Part shown: in pieces, positions 36,401-41,720 of the stretch
Layout: each line of letters begins with the position of its first letter
How positions within the stretch are numbered: the stretch's first letter is position 1
NCBI GenBank assembly: GCA_903813345.2
Contig: CAIIXF020000009.1
Span: 18,809,759-18,873,758, forward strand
Reading direction: 5' to 3'
Length of the DNA: 64,000 bases
Source: Owenia fusiformis
Lineage: Eukaryota > Annelida > Polychaeta > Sabellida > Oweniidae
Translations under genes and position numbers: made by a program
The notes under the pieces: generated by a model
What the model saw: only the letters and a program-made list of their open reading frames with translations
Databases searched by the model: none
Told to the model about the DNA's origin: nothing

Positions 36401-39400
36401 CCTTAACCCAATGTATGGGATTGTACATAGTGATTGTGACATCTCCCAGAAAGCAAGATGTGATTTTGTATCACAATTTGATGTTTTTCATTCACTTGTA
36501 CGTATTTACATGTACACTACACACATGTATGCAAATACATGTAATAATATATATATTAAGATGAGAATTGATTTGATATTTAATTCCACTGATATTGAAC
36601 AATTAGTGTGCAGTTCTATACTTAGTTTTTAGCCTATTTAACCCATTACCTCATCCATTTACAATTTCAATTGCTTTTTGTGCATCAATTCAAAAGCTCT
36701 GGAGTTTTTTTTTGAAAGCCTGTCATGAAAAGAATCCATTATCTTAGGATTGGGATTGAAATTCGTATTAAAGTGATATTTATACCTTGAATCGTGTAAA
36801 GGATTAATGATTATCTATTTGCTGGGATAGACACAAACGGGATAGACACAAACTAGTTTGAGGGATTTAGAAAGGTTTCACTACGAGTATTCAATAAAGA
36901 TTTAACATATGAGGCCTTATTATAATGTCTTTATAGCTTTTGAATTGTATGCTACAAATGATATATTTCTATATTCACTTTCATGTTATCACCATGTTAT
37001 AAAAACTTTGTGATTTATTTTGATTTAGGGGGAGGATGGAGAGAAAATGGATGAGCGAGCAGTAATGGTGAAGAATGCCAACCTGCTAGACCCTAATGAG
37101 AGAAAGCGGTCACTTTGTAAGCAAACTTCACTCCCTCATGACTTTACATTTGAAGTCAGGCCACCAAGTGAAATGAATATAGATGAAGAAAACCCTGGTG
37201 AGTTGTGCATGATTAGATTTTGAGCATATTACTTTTTGGACCCTGAATGAAGAAATTAATGGGTCTTAAGATGATTTGACCTAATCCTTTGAATATTATC
37301 GAATTGTGTATATCAGTCTATAAAATCTTTGTGTTCATTAGCTATCGCATTTAGGATGAAAAGGACAGGTCCTCAAAGTAAAGAAGTCTCGAGAGAAGCC
37401 ATCAATAGATCAATCTAAGTTTTGGAACCTAACTAATGAAGTTATACATTTCACCTCTCCAGTAAGGAAAAAGTAAATCTCATAGTGCTTGATCAGTTAT
37501 GAAAATAACCAATAACTATGGGTCTATACAATTGATGATTTGCGATCACCGAATGGATTCTGTCTTGTAGTGACATCTCAATTAGGCCACCCAGCTCTAG
37601 ATGTTTGATTTTGAGAGATTATTTTCTATATTTCGTGCTTTATTGATTTATTTTTCATGAAAGCGTTCGATTTGACTAGATCAACATTCATGCTAAGCAC
37701 ATACCAAGTCTAAGATCTTACTGACATGATTTAGATAGCGGTTAAGCGCCCCCCGATTTTGACAAAAATGGGGGGCGCTTATAGGCATCGATGTTTAGTA
37801 TGAATTTCACCCAAACTTCGCACATATATAGAAATAATCATGATCTAGTCAAATCGGCATACCTGGTAAATATCCGACCCATGGTTTTCATAAAAGAAAC
37901 GACAATATTTTTAGCTCAAAACTGCCAAGTGTCCGCCATTTCGTGATTCCATCATGTCTAATATCATTTGTATATATGACGTCACACCAATAAGACGAAA
38001 TACATGACAACAGTATCCATAAACAAAATTCCTGGATTCTGATCGCAAAAGGTCAATTGCAATGCTCAGTCTCCATATACTAATGTAGTAGCTGAAACGG
38101 AGATATTATTCTCACATCTCTCTTTATCATGTTAATTTTCAAAGTGCATAGATAATATGCCCAATATGGTGTTATTCACTTTAATATGTATTTCTTACTT
38201 TTATTATTAGAAATCAATAAATATTGGAATTGACATTGAAAATTTGTGGAATGATACAAATCTTTCATGTGTGTAACTCTATCTGTAAACACTGATCAAT
38301 ATATTGCAAATGAATTCATAAATAATGGACTATGCTTCAGGAGTATTTATTTCATTGGTGTATTAATGGTTGCACCCTTTGGAGTCTTCCCATTCGTATT
38401 GTATCATTATGTGCTACTTTTTTGCTTGTATCACTCAATTTAATATCACTAAAATATGAATAGGCTGTTTGATTTCTTGAATTTCTATGCAATGCAATGT
38501 AAAATAGTTTTATACAGGGTGGGCCAAAAAAACGCCACTTTTTTTTCAAAATGCTTTAACTTTTTAATTTTTGATATTAATTCATAATTTGCATTCCAAA
38601 TGAAACTTGAGGTTGTTATCTAGCCTTGGATTATGAATTGTACACGTTTACTTGAATAGAATATGTCACCAGCGTCTCACTTAAACATGTGGTGTGCCAT
38701 GAGAAATAAGCATAATTTGGAAAATGTTCTTGAACTGATACGGCCTGATGATCGCCAAGCTAATAGCTCTGATGCAAACCCCAGTGAGTATAGGGTATGG
38801 GAAGGTCTCCAGGAGGTTATATGAAGGCACCCAATCTAGAAAATTGCTCAACTAAAGCTGGCAATTAAGACAGGTTGAAAAAACTGAGCTAACATTTCAT
38901 TGATACTGCAATATCAGCAAGGCGACTAAAACTAAAATATATCATCAATTAGGGTGGCGGACCAATTGAACCCCCCTTTTAGATCAAATATAATCCAAGT
39001 TGAAGGACTTGTTACATTATATTATTACTCAGAACCCTTGGCACTATATACATGTAACTGCAAAATTTGGGGTATGTAGTAGGTTGGAAAATAAAAAAGT
39101 TGTAGTGGCTTGAAAAAAAGTGGCGTTTTTTGGCCCAGCCTTTATAGTCTTATGTAGTTTTTTCCTTACTACTTCCTCTCTGTATTTAGTATTTTCAAAT
39201 ATGAACACCACCCTTTGAAAGAGTCCCATTTTATCTAGACTCTCAAAATAAGAGATAGTCCTTTGAATGTGTCTACGCCCAATCAATCAGAATAATGCAG
39301 CCAGAAAATCATTTTTCTAATAACCAAACATTTACATGTACATGTATTTCACATTCAAACTCCATAGAAATTTCAATTTGTTATCATTACTATTTTATTA

Positions 39401-40816
39401 GTATCAAAAAGCCATTTGGTAAAGTCAGAGGGTAGTTGGCTACGTGTACTCAGGGTAGATAGTAGCCTATTGATCTGTTATCATTGTGTTGCTGGTATCA
39501 ACATACAAACAGATATTAATCAATCCACTCTTATGTAAATCTATAGCCTGTTATAAGATGTGTACCACTAGTATGAGAGTATTACCACAAATGGAACTTA
39601 ATAGTGCTCCAATTGTAAATGAGATAGGTACAGTGTCACACAAATAATATGTTGATGTACATGATGATTAAATTGAAAGAATAACAGTTTATGACTTAGT
39701 TAGTCGTATATATTATGATTTTCATTTTTGTTTCCAGATCAAGATATGTCGCCAGCAGAGATTGAGATATCCATATCTGGTCCGTCTTGCAACAGTTTTG
39801 AAAGTGTCTGCAATGCACCGATGCCTGATCTCCCAAAGGTCAAAGTTATAACTGATGACATGACTGAATCCTTACAACCTCAATGTGGTTCAGTCCAGGA
39901 TATCCCCTTGACAACGCAAGATGGTGTTGACACTGACTCTTCAGGGATGGAGGGAAAATATTCACCCCAGCAGATGTTATTTCCCCACTGTGGCAGCATG
40001 CCTGATGTTATGAGCAACAACTACGGGGAACATTACTGGCCTCCTATTGGTCAGGAAAAACGCTACCGATCTCAACCAACTCTCTATGATAGCAACTTTA
40101 GACTTCAGCAAATCGCTGATGACTTACAAAAGTATGCTCCTGGTTATAGAGAGCCATATGACTTAAGGGAGGATGCTCATAAATCGCAGCCTCTCAATGA
40201 CATAGATATCGACAAAGGCGATATACCTTGTAAGAATTTAATTGGTCGAAATTCACCAAACATTCACATATCGGAAGATACAGAGCTTAGCAGCCCTACT
40301 GACAATATACCTTCAAGTGAGGTCCAATCAAATGACTGGTTAGACGATGATGAATTTGATGAGGAGATTCTCAAAATAACCGGACATTCGTTGGACTCTG
40401 AGGATGGTCCAACTTTAGATGATGCAGCTCTAACGAGGGAACCCTCTCCAGAGGATAACAATGCACAGTTAAATGGTGACGAAGAATCTCCACCCTCATC
40501 AAGGAGCTGTTTACTTGCTCCTGACTCTATAGACTCTGATGGAGCACCTCATTGCTCAGTAAACCCAGAGAAAAGACCCAGTAATATTTGTCCTAGGAAT
40601 TCAAGTCCTGTTTCTGGAAGGATTAATATGCATGGTTATAAAATTGAGGATGATATAACACCCTCACCAGACATTGATGCTCTGAAAGTTGGCGGACCTA
40701 CATATCAGAAAAAAGAACCTGTCATTAGCGGAGATCAGTTTGATTGTATAGCTAATGGAGATGTTGAATCAGCTCATGGGGATCTAGAAACTTATGTAAA
40801 GGTGGAAGCAGTATGA
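181..40816 (+). CDS. Cav3: T-type (Cav3) voltage-gated calcium channel alpha-1 subunit, multi-exon, 5' part outside the window
   Basis: Pore-forming subunit of a low-voltage-activated calcium channel in the plasma membrane. Exons seen: 181-419, 856-1136, (2284-2415), 5628-5842, 6196-6335, 7992-8080, 8263-8386, 10871-10939 or 11263-11331, 15985-16169, 16556-16682, 16903-17031, 17364-17453 or 18273-18362, 20007-20220, (21689-21730), 23971-24122, 24370-24479, 26755-26885, 27327-27476 or 27545-27694, 29051-29172, 29596-29751, then 33571-33684, 34007-34207, 37029-37197 or the alternative 31428-31484, 32074-32173, and finally 39738-40816 with stop TGA. Parentheses mark optional exons. Phases agree at every junction. 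The T-type assignment rests on aspartates in the domain III (SKDGWV) and domain IV (TGDNWNG) filters, the [10 protein letters not shown] sequence after IIIS6 and VLMKHLEESNK after IVS6. Domains I and II lie upstream. Vertebrates have three paralogues (CACNA1G/H/I); invertebrates usually have one, so no vertebrate symbol is given. Confidence 0.96.
856..1136 (+). CDS. Cav3: Cav3 exon: II-III linker, basic RRGS/RGS region
   Basis: The acceptor is TTATTACAG and the donor GTATGG at 1137. It enters in phase 0 and leaves two bases over. The peptide begins with a basic, serine-rich stretch ([16 protein letters not shown]) rich in R-x-x-S-type kinase sites. An acidic piece (DVDPDEDG) and an Asn/Gly/His-rich low-complexity tail follow. 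Vertebrate Cav3 linkers have similar Arg/Ser-rich stretches. Cytoplasmic and probably a regulatory phosphorylation region. Confidence 0.8.
2284..2415 (+). CDS. Cav3: Cav3 candidate cassette exon, 132 bases, II-III linker
   Basis: Open in the expected phase between CAATTGCAG and donor GTAGGT at 2416. It takes one base to complete the codon opened by the 856-1136 exon and leaves two bases that the 5628 exon completes. It can therefore be included or skipped without changing frame. It would add 44 residues rich in Pro, Ser and aromatics (for example [17 protein letters not shown]). Base composition is richer in G+C than the flanks. I do not recognise a homologue. The case rests on phase and composition only. 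Confidence 0.45.
3431..4316. mobile_element. Non-autonomous inverted-repeat element with about 260-base arms (foldback/MITE-like)
   Basis: The left arm, about 3431-3690, starts ATACTCCTCAAAAAAAGTTA. It is repeated in reverse complement with few mismatches at about 4055-4316, which ends TTTTTTTGAGGAGTAT. About 365 bases of AT-rich DNA separate the arms. The ends sit in TA-containing sequence, compatible with a Tc1/mariner-like TA target, but the exact duplication cannot be settled. No transposase is present; the open frames inside are accidental. Confidence 0.75.
5628..5842 (+). CDS. Cav3: Cav3 exon: II-III linker with repeated LSRQNSI-type motifs
   Basis: The acceptor is TTTTGTTCCAG and the donor GTTTGT at 5843. 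The first base completes a Ser codon and the exon leaves one base. It opens with SDCNG, resembling QDCNG at the equivalent place in vertebrate Cav3.1. Five related units follow: [35 protein letters not shown] and RTLSPQTSL. These offer repeated R-x-x-S and S-P sites for basophilic and proline-directed kinases. Function is inferred only from motif type. Confidence 0.85.
6196..6335 (+). CDS. Cav3: Cav3 exon: acidic end of the II-III linker
   Basis: The acceptor is AAATGCTAG and the donor GTGAGT at 6336. The exon takes two bases to finish a Gly codon and ends on a whole codon. The peptide runs from [12 protein letters not shown] to a strongly acidic stretch ([18 protein letters not shown]). The acceptor pyrimidine tract is weak, but phase continuity supports it. 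Confidence 0.8.
6336..7991 (+). other. Cav3 intron, nothing recognisable
   Basis: AT-rich intron of about 1.65 kb. I see no coding pattern, repeat array or inverted repeat. Confidence 0.7.
7992..8080 (+). CDS. Cav3: Cav3 exon: pre-IIIS1 region
   Basis: The acceptor is AATTTTGTAG and the donor GTAAGT at 8081. The peptide [16 protein letters not shown] is followed by [13 protein letters not shown]. The Trp-x-x-Tyr-Leu-Phe-type pattern just before domain III, with nearby cysteines, is typical of Cav3 channels (compare SWSAYIFPPQ in vertebrate Cav3.1). Two bases remain for the next exon. Confidence 0.92.
8263..8386 (+). CDS. Cav3: Cav3 exon: IIIS1
   Basis: The acceptor is ATCTTTGCAG and the donor GTACGT at 8387. 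The peptide [18 protein letters not shown] leads into the hydrophobic IIIS1 helix ([15 protein letters not shown]) and ends RPDIPPDSM. It leaves a phase-0 junction that accepts either of two alternative IIIS2 exons. Confidence 0.95.
8387..10870 (+). other. Cav3 intron, nothing recognisable
   Basis: About 2.5 kb of AT-rich sequence. I see no coding exon, tandem array or obvious inverted repeat. Confidence 0.65.
10871..10939 (+). CDS. Cav3: Cav3 IIIS2 exon, copy a (mutually exclusive)
   Basis: 69 bases, 23 codons, phase 0 at both ends. The acceptor is CTCTTTTGCAG and the donor GTAAAA at 10940. It encodes [12 protein letters not shown] followed by [11 protein letters not shown], the IIIS2 voltage-sensor helix. 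It matches copy b at 11 of 23 positions and is the more divergent from vertebrate Cav3 (copy b resembles SNYIFTAIFVAEMMVK). The Phe and Glu expected of the S2 gating-charge transfer site are kept. Confidence 0.88.
11263..11331 (+). CDS. Cav3: Cav3 IIIS2 exon, copy b (mutually exclusive)
   Basis: Also 69 bases, 23 codons, phase 0-0. The acceptor is TGATTTCAG and the donor GTACAT at 11332. It encodes [12 protein letters not shown] followed by [11 protein letters not shown]. The intron between the copies is only 323 bases. Splicing both in would place two S2 helices in series and break the voltage-sensor fold, so exclusive use is expected. Copy b is the canonical-looking form. Confidence 0.93.
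12331..13283. mobile_element. Possible MITE-like element with imperfect terminal inverted repeats
   Basis: The left end reads TTAAAAGGATGAGTCTGGGA, with GAGTCTGGGTAT repeated just after. The right end is the approximate reverse complement, ATACCCAGACACATCCTTTA. A second, inner inverted pair lies near 12812-12837 and 13125-13147 (AGTCAGAAT against ATTCTGACT). No coding sequence is seen. Boundaries are approximate. Confidence 0.4.
13622..15465. mobile_element. Minisatellite-cored repeat element with inverted TGTCACCAC / GTGGTGACA ends
   Basis: The left end is the hairpin TGTCACCACCAAAAGTGGTG followed by ACA, then a GC-rich segment with GGCGTCCGGCGG repeats. The core is the tandem array at about 13790-15430. 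The right end is GGTGGTGACATTTTGTCATG then TTAATGCCTTGTT. The same right end, GGTGACATTTTGTCATGTTA, recurs at about 22675 after similar repeats, so this is a dispersed family. Bivalve genomes contain elements with internal tandem repeats, such as pearl-type elements, but I cannot assign the family. Confidence 0.6.
13790..15430 (+). repeat. Minisatellite, about 12 copies of a 130-150 base unit
   Basis: Each unit contains TCAACTTGCTTCAAATTGAC, a T tract, CAAAATCATCTACATGTTCT, CAGAAATTCAAATCTGACTT and TGACCTTCAATGACCTTCTC followed by AAGGTCAAAAAAGGTC. The TCAACTTGCTTC landmark recurs at spacings of about 130-176 bases, with a shorter last copy. Copies differ by small substitutions and by gain or loss of a short GACTTTAGATTT piece. 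Confidence 0.95.
15985..16169 (+). CDS. Cav3: Cav3 exon: IIIS3 and IIIS4
   Basis: The acceptor is TTTTCTTATCTTAG and the donor GTTTGT at 16170. The peptide runs [20 protein letters not shown], then IIIS3 ([19 protein letters not shown]) and the S4 voltage sensor with spaced arginines ([16 protein letters not shown]). Two bases are left to finish the last Arg. Close to vertebrate Cav3. Confidence 0.97.
16556..16682 (+). CDS. Cav3: Cav3 exon: III S4-S5 linker and IIIS5
   Basis: The acceptor is TCTGTTTCAG and the donor GTAGGT at 16683. The peptide [20 protein letters not shown] forms the S4-S5 linker. It is followed by [20 protein letters not shown], the IIIS5 helix, ending GVQ. Very close to vertebrate Cav3. 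Confidence 0.97.
16903..17031 (+). CDS. Cav3: Cav3 exon: domain III extracellular S5-pore turret
   Basis: The acceptor is CTAATTTCAG and the donor GTGCGT at 17032. It encodes [20 protein letters not shown], then [20 protein letters not shown] and LGQ. Two cysteines probably form the turret disulfide, and Asn-Lys-Thr is a possible N-glycosylation site. The last residues, FDNLGQ, lead directly into either pore-loop exon. Confidence 0.95.
17364..17453 (+). CDS. Cav3: Cav3 domain III pore-loop exon, copy a (mutually exclusive)
   Basis: 90 bases, 30 codons, phase 0-0. The acceptor is TTGTTTACAG and the donor GTATAT at 17454. It encodes [20 protein letters not shown] followed by [10 protein letters not shown]. 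The Asp in SKDGW is the domain III selectivity-filter acid of T-type channels. It differs from copy b at five residues: 4 (A/T), 16 (Q/N), 17 (L/I), 20 (T/I) and 27 (V/I). Vertebrate Cav3 has Asn at 16 and Asp at 20. Confidence 0.93.
18273..18362 (+). CDS. Cav3: Cav3 domain III pore-loop exon, copy b (mutually exclusive)
   Basis: Also 90 bases, phase 0-0. The acceptor is AATATTCCAG and the donor GTATCC at 18363. It encodes [20 protein letters not shown] followed by [10 protein letters not shown]. The GWVNIMY stretch equals the vertebrate sequence. The intron between the copies is 819 bases. Two pore loops in tandem could not fold into the channel, so one or the other must be chosen. Confidence 0.95.
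18363..20006 (+). other. Cav3 intron before IIIS6
   Basis: About 1.6 kb, AT-rich. It includes three imperfect 21-base copies around TCTGTACACATCTTCAATA at about 19125-19180 and a 44-base direct duplication at about 19310-19396. Nothing coding is seen. Confidence 0.7.
19310..19396 (+). repeat. 44-base direct tandem duplication
   Basis: AGGTTATTACGCTTAATAAA and the following 24 bases are repeated immediately with two or three changes (CGCTT becomes AGCTT, GTGTA becomes GTATA). Confidence 0.85.
20007..20220 (+). CDS. Cav3: Cav3 exon: IIIS6 and start of III-IV linker
   Basis: The acceptor is CCCATTTCAG and the donor GTGTGT at 20221. The peptide [20 protein letters not shown] continues [20 protein letters not shown], the IIIS6 gate region nearly identical across Cav3. 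A basic/acidic helical linker ending [12 protein letters not shown] follows. It leaves one base, so both the optional 21689 exon and the 23971 exon fit. Confidence 0.96.
21689..21730 (+). CDS. Cav3: Cav3 cassette exon, 42 bases, III-IV linker
   Basis: Sits between TTTAATACAG and donor GTAGGT at 21731. It takes two bases and leaves one, as the junction needs, and would insert [14 protein letters not shown] between EDG and MREPPYW. The site corresponds to the alternatively spliced III-IV linker of vertebrate Cav3 (exons 25/26). It also matches the optional exon 25c reported in a snail T-type channel, as I recall. The insert ends in a basic SKR with a possible kinase site. Confidence 0.75.
22143..22690 (+). 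repeat. Partial, diverged copy of the minisatellite-cored element
   Basis: Repeats of GCTTCAAATTGACCA, TTCAAAATCATCTACAAGTT and TTGACCTTCAATGAC match units of the 13.8-15.4 kb array. The copy ends with the same right terminus, GGTGGTGACATTTTGTCATG then TTAACGCCTTGTT. It lacks the GC-rich left end and is interrupted at about 22213 by a different element. Confidence 0.75.
22213..22821. mobile_element. Mariner-like termini around the partial repeat
   Basis: TACAGGGTGTCCCGAAAG at about 22214 and CCCGGACACCCTGTA ending at 22820 form an inverted pair of the kind found on mariner-type elements. Minisatellite units lie on both sides of the left terminus, so the arrangement is nested or rearranged. 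No transposase is seen. Confidence 0.45.
23971..24122 (+). CDS. Cav3: Cav3 exon: end of III-IV linker and IVS1
   Basis: The acceptor is TTATTTTTTAG and the donor GTGAGT at 24123. Two bases complete the shared codon. [20 protein letters not shown] leads into IVS1 ([20 protein letters not shown]). It matches the Cav3 pattern KPYYSDYSRFR..LDLFITGVIGLNVVTMAME. Confidence 0.96.
24370..24479 (+). CDS. Cav3: Cav3 exon: IVS2
   Basis: The acceptor is TATTTTTCAG and the donor GTAAGG at 24480. The peptide [20 protein letters not shown] continues [17 protein letters not shown], the fourth-domain S2 helix and S2-S3 loop. It leaves two bases of the final Arg. I found only one copy of this exon. Confidence 0.96.
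25575..25770 (+). repeat. 31-base tandem repeat, about 6 copies
   Basis: Units built on ATGGATATCTTCAAAACATT followed by GGCATTAGAAT, with the variant GGCACTATAAT. Copies diverge by a few bases each. Confidence 0.85.
26447..26520 (+). repeat. 21-22 base tandem repeat, 3 copies
   Basis: TATCTAGACATCCCCCTCCC occurs three times with small changes in the C run. A partial fourth copy (TATCTACTTC) ends it. Confidence 0.9.
26755..26885 (+). CDS. Cav3: Cav3 exon: IVS3 and IVS4
   Basis: The acceptor is CTTCTTACAG and the donor GTTTGT at 26886. [20 protein letters not shown] forms IVS3. It is followed by [20 protein letters not shown] and IAR, the IVS4 sensor with regularly spaced arginines. It leaves one base for either copy of the next duplicated exon. 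Confidence 0.97.
27327..27476 (+). CDS. Cav3: Cav3 IVS4-S5 linker / IVS5 exon, copy a (mutually exclusive)
   Basis: 150 bases, phase 1-1. The acceptor is CTTCTTCCAG and the donor GTTTGT at 27477. It encodes [40 protein letters not shown] and [10 protein letters not shown]. It differs from copy b at eight residues in about 50: K/Q, A/S, F/L, G/A, M/V, L/F, F/Y and R/H. Confidence 0.94.
27545..27694 (+). CDS. Cav3: Cav3 IVS4-S5 linker / IVS5 exon, copy b (mutually exclusive)
   Basis: 150 bases, phase 1-1. The acceptor is ATATTTTAG and the donor GTAAGA at 27695. It encodes [40 protein letters not shown] and [10 protein letters not shown]. The intron separating it from copy a is 68 bases, close to or below the usual minimum for a splicing-competent intron once the branch point is allowed for. 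That would prevent joining both copies. Many third-codon positions differ between the copies, so the duplication is old. Confidence 0.94.
27695..29050 (+). other. Cav3 intron with a G14 run
   Basis: About 1.35 kb. It contains a 14-G homopolymer at 27840-27853. I see no exon here; the open frames present are not channel-like. Confidence 0.7.
29051..29172 (+). CDS. Cav3: Cav3 exon: domain IV pore loop
   Basis: The acceptor is TTGTACTTTTAG and the donor GTATGT at 29173. [20 protein letters not shown] precedes [20 protein letters not shown]. The Asp in TGDNWNG is the domain IV filter acid. With the domain III Asp it fits the T-type E-E-D-D selectivity filter, as opposed to E-E-E-E of Cav1/Cav2. 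Confidence 0.97.
29596..29751 (+). CDS. Cav3: Cav3 exon: cysteine-rich turret and IVS6
   Basis: The acceptor is TTGCTTTTAG and the donor GTGAGT at 29752. [20 protein letters not shown] has four cysteines in the extracellular turret. IVS6 ([20 protein letters not shown]) and AVLMKHLE follow. The phase-0 end accepts either the 33571 exon (canonical ESNK continuation) or the alternative 31428 / 32074 exons. Confidence 0.97.
30835..31240 (+). repeat. Tandem repeat, 3 diverged copies of about 125-140 bases
   Basis: Each copy carries GGAAAACCGCTCATCAGATT- and GAGGATATCAAGTTCT-like segments, followed by CAGCCATCTTGTTTTCTGG-like text. The landmark GGATATCAAGTT recurs at about 30898, 31039 and 31161. 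Confidence 0.8.
31428..31484 (+). CDS. Cav3: Cav3 candidate alternative exon, 57 bases, proximal C-terminus
   Basis: Between TGCCACCTATAG and donor GTAGAA at 31485, phase 0-0, 19 codons: [19 protein letters not shown]. The composition, acidic with terminal basic residues, resembles the post-IVS6 helical region of Cav3 channels. It could be a simple cassette before ESNK or join to the 32074 exon. Confidence 0.55.
32074..32173 (+). CDS. Cav3: Cav3 candidate alternative exon, 100 bases, C-terminal tail
   Basis: Good acceptor (TTTTCCTTAATGCAG) and donor (GTAAGT at 32174). Read in phase 0 it encodes [20 protein letters not shown] followed by [13 protein letters not shown] and leaves one base. It cannot join in frame to the 33571, 34007 or 37029 exons, which all start in phase 0. 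It can join the last exon at 39738, which takes two bases (the junction codon becomes Tyr). Reading past the donor gives a 42-residue open tail before TAA near 32270, another possible ending. The amino-acid sequence is not one I recognise. Confidence 0.55.
33571..33684 (+). CDS. Cav3: Cav3 exon: canonical proximal C-terminus (ESNK)
   Basis: The acceptor is GTGGTGTTTCAG and the donor GTATAG at 33685, phase 0-0. [20 protein letters not shown] continues [18 protein letters not shown]. It matches the EESNKEAKEEAELEAE pattern directly after IVS6 of vertebrate Cav3. Highly charged, predicted helical, cytoplasmic. Confidence 0.92.
34007..34207 (+). CDS. Cav3: Cav3 exon: C-terminal tail, middle part
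   Basis: The acceptor is TTTGTTTGCAG. The donor is the weak AAG|GTTCAT at 34208. 67 codons, phase 0-0: [20 protein letters not shown], then [20 protein letters not shown] and a helical stretch with Tyr and Leu ending TAAANRRDK. The phases allow skipping. I do not recognise a domain. Confidence 0.8.
34391..34953. mobile_element. Foldback element with about 250-base inverted arms
   Basis: The left arm begins CTGATGATCCACTCGATTAT and GCTGGTTACCGAAAC. The right arm ends GTTTCGGTAACCAGCGTAAT and CGAGCCGATCACCAG. Inner landmarks pair as well, for example TTTAATTCCTCACTTAAGTT with AACTTAAGTGAGGAATTAAA. Only about 60 unpaired bases lie in the centre, so the transcript could form a very long hairpin. 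No coding sequence; the family is unknown to me. Confidence 0.85.
35953..36230. mobile_element. Short MITE-like element with imperfect inverted ends
   Basis: The left end, AGGGTCCTTCATCGAACTTT, pairs with the right end AAGTTCGATGAAGTCCCT. Inside, GGTTACTTTGT pairs with ACAAAGTAAC, and GTATTTCGAC with GTCGAAATAAC. About 280 bases in all. Confidence 0.65.
37029..37197 (+). CDS. Cav3: Cav3 exon: C-terminal tail, distal
   Basis: The acceptor is TTTTGATTTAG and the donor GTGAGT at 37198. The peptide [20 protein letters not shown] continues [20 protein letters not shown] and ends MNIDEENP. It leaves one base. [12 protein letters not shown] offers basophilic kinase sites and resembles the SRTHSLPND-type motif in the vertebrate Cav3.1 tail. 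Confidence 0.9.
37744..37780. repeat. Perfect GC-rich hairpin
   Basis: AAGCGCCCCCC is matched by GGGGGGCGCTT, with further pairing of ATTTTG and CAAAAAT in the loop region. It is flanked by unremarkable AT-rich intron. Probably the end or core of an old repeat. Confidence 0.8.
38513..39146. mobile_element. Non-autonomous element with mariner-like inverted ends
   Basis: The left end is ACAGGGTGGGCCAAAAAAAC then GCCACTTTTTTT. The right end is AAAAAAAGTGGCGTTTTTTG then GCCCAGCC. TA dinucleotides flank both ends, as expected of Tc1/mariner insertions. The interior lacks a transposase frame. Confidence 0.75.
39738..40816 (+). CDS. Cav3: Cav3 last coding exon: distal C-terminal tail
   Basis: The acceptor is TTTGTTTCCAG. 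Two bases finish an Asp codon, then [11 protein letters not shown] begins; the stop is TGA at 40814-40816. About 359 residues, Ser/Pro/Asp-rich and mostly disordered. [20 protein letters not shown] and an acidic stretch ([17 protein letters not shown]) stand out. A similar exon-long tail follows in vertebrate Cav3. No domain is recognised. It is the common 3' exon for both possible C-terminal routes. Confidence 0.95.
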
Positions 40817-41568
40817 CAAAGGTTCTTGCTAGTCATTTTAAGTACATTCTAAGTTCTGCTTTCCTTAAAAAAGGTTCATAGATTATAATCATATAAAAGT
40901 CTGCTTCGTGTTATTTCTTAAGACTTTGTGAGGGATTAAAATCATTTTAACCATCTCAGATCCAAGTTCAAAGTTGGACATCTACTCCTTAGAAAACTAG
41001 TTAAGGAACTCAAGGAGGATTGGTTTTATGGTATTTTATACAAAATTGTTGATTCATGATTGGTCAAAAGTGACACCAGTTTTTACTGATTATGTTTTCC
41101 TCTTCATGGACAGCATTGTTGGAATCAGAAAAATTAAAATTTTAACATGCCATTATCTATAGTTTTTCTTTTCTGTTGACTTTTATGGCCTTATATCAAT
41201 GATTAAGTATAATGCATTAGAATAGCAGTTAAAAGCTGAAATTATTGTATAGAAAAGTTTAGCCTGACAAATTACGAGGGAATCATGGGAATTAAAACCT
41301 CCTTTGAATCAACTAGTTTGGAATTAAAAAATAAAATAATTAATCTATTGAATTAATCTATTGAATCTGTAGAGTATGCAACTGGAGCTAGATTTGACAC
41401 TGCATTCTGTAGCAGAGACATAAATAAGTATATCTTAATATGTCTCTGTGTAAACATCGCTTGCAGCATTGGCTTGGGTATTAACTCAAATGTCACATAT
41501 GGACATAATATGAATTGCAGTAAAACAATATAAGGTTATCCTACAAATAAGTTATTGTATATTGTGTG

Positions 41569-41720
41569 AATAAACTGTGAAATATTGTATATGTATGTAT
41601 GTAAATTGCACATTATACATTTGAAATAATTATTTGTATATATAGGAAAATGCAAATTCGATAAGTGTGTATGGATGTTTGAATGAATGAGACCATATAC
41701 ATGTATATATTGTGAATAAA
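41569..41720 (+). promoter_or_regulatory. Candidate proximal poly(A) signals
   Basis: Two AATAAA hexamers (41569-41574, 41715-41720) about 0.75-0.9 kb after the Cav3 stop, in TGTGAATAAA contexts. They could define a short 3' UTR. Confidence 0.4.

Larger units (their letters stand above)
34208..37028 (+). other. Cav3 intron in the C-terminal tail
   Basis: About 2.8 kb. It holds a foldback element (34391-34953) beginning about 185 bases after the exon and a shorter inverted-repeat element (35953-36230). No further exon is seen. Confidence 0.75.
37198..39737 (+). other. Last Cav3 intron
   Basis: About 2.5 kb. It contains a GC-rich hairpin (37744-37780) and an inverted-repeat element with mariner-like ends (38513-39146). 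Otherwise AT-rich with no coding pattern. Confidence 0.75.

Noticed and set aside
39044-39286. 80-residue - strand frame as a gene
   Set aside because: It runs through the inverted end of the mariner-like element into intron. Accidental.
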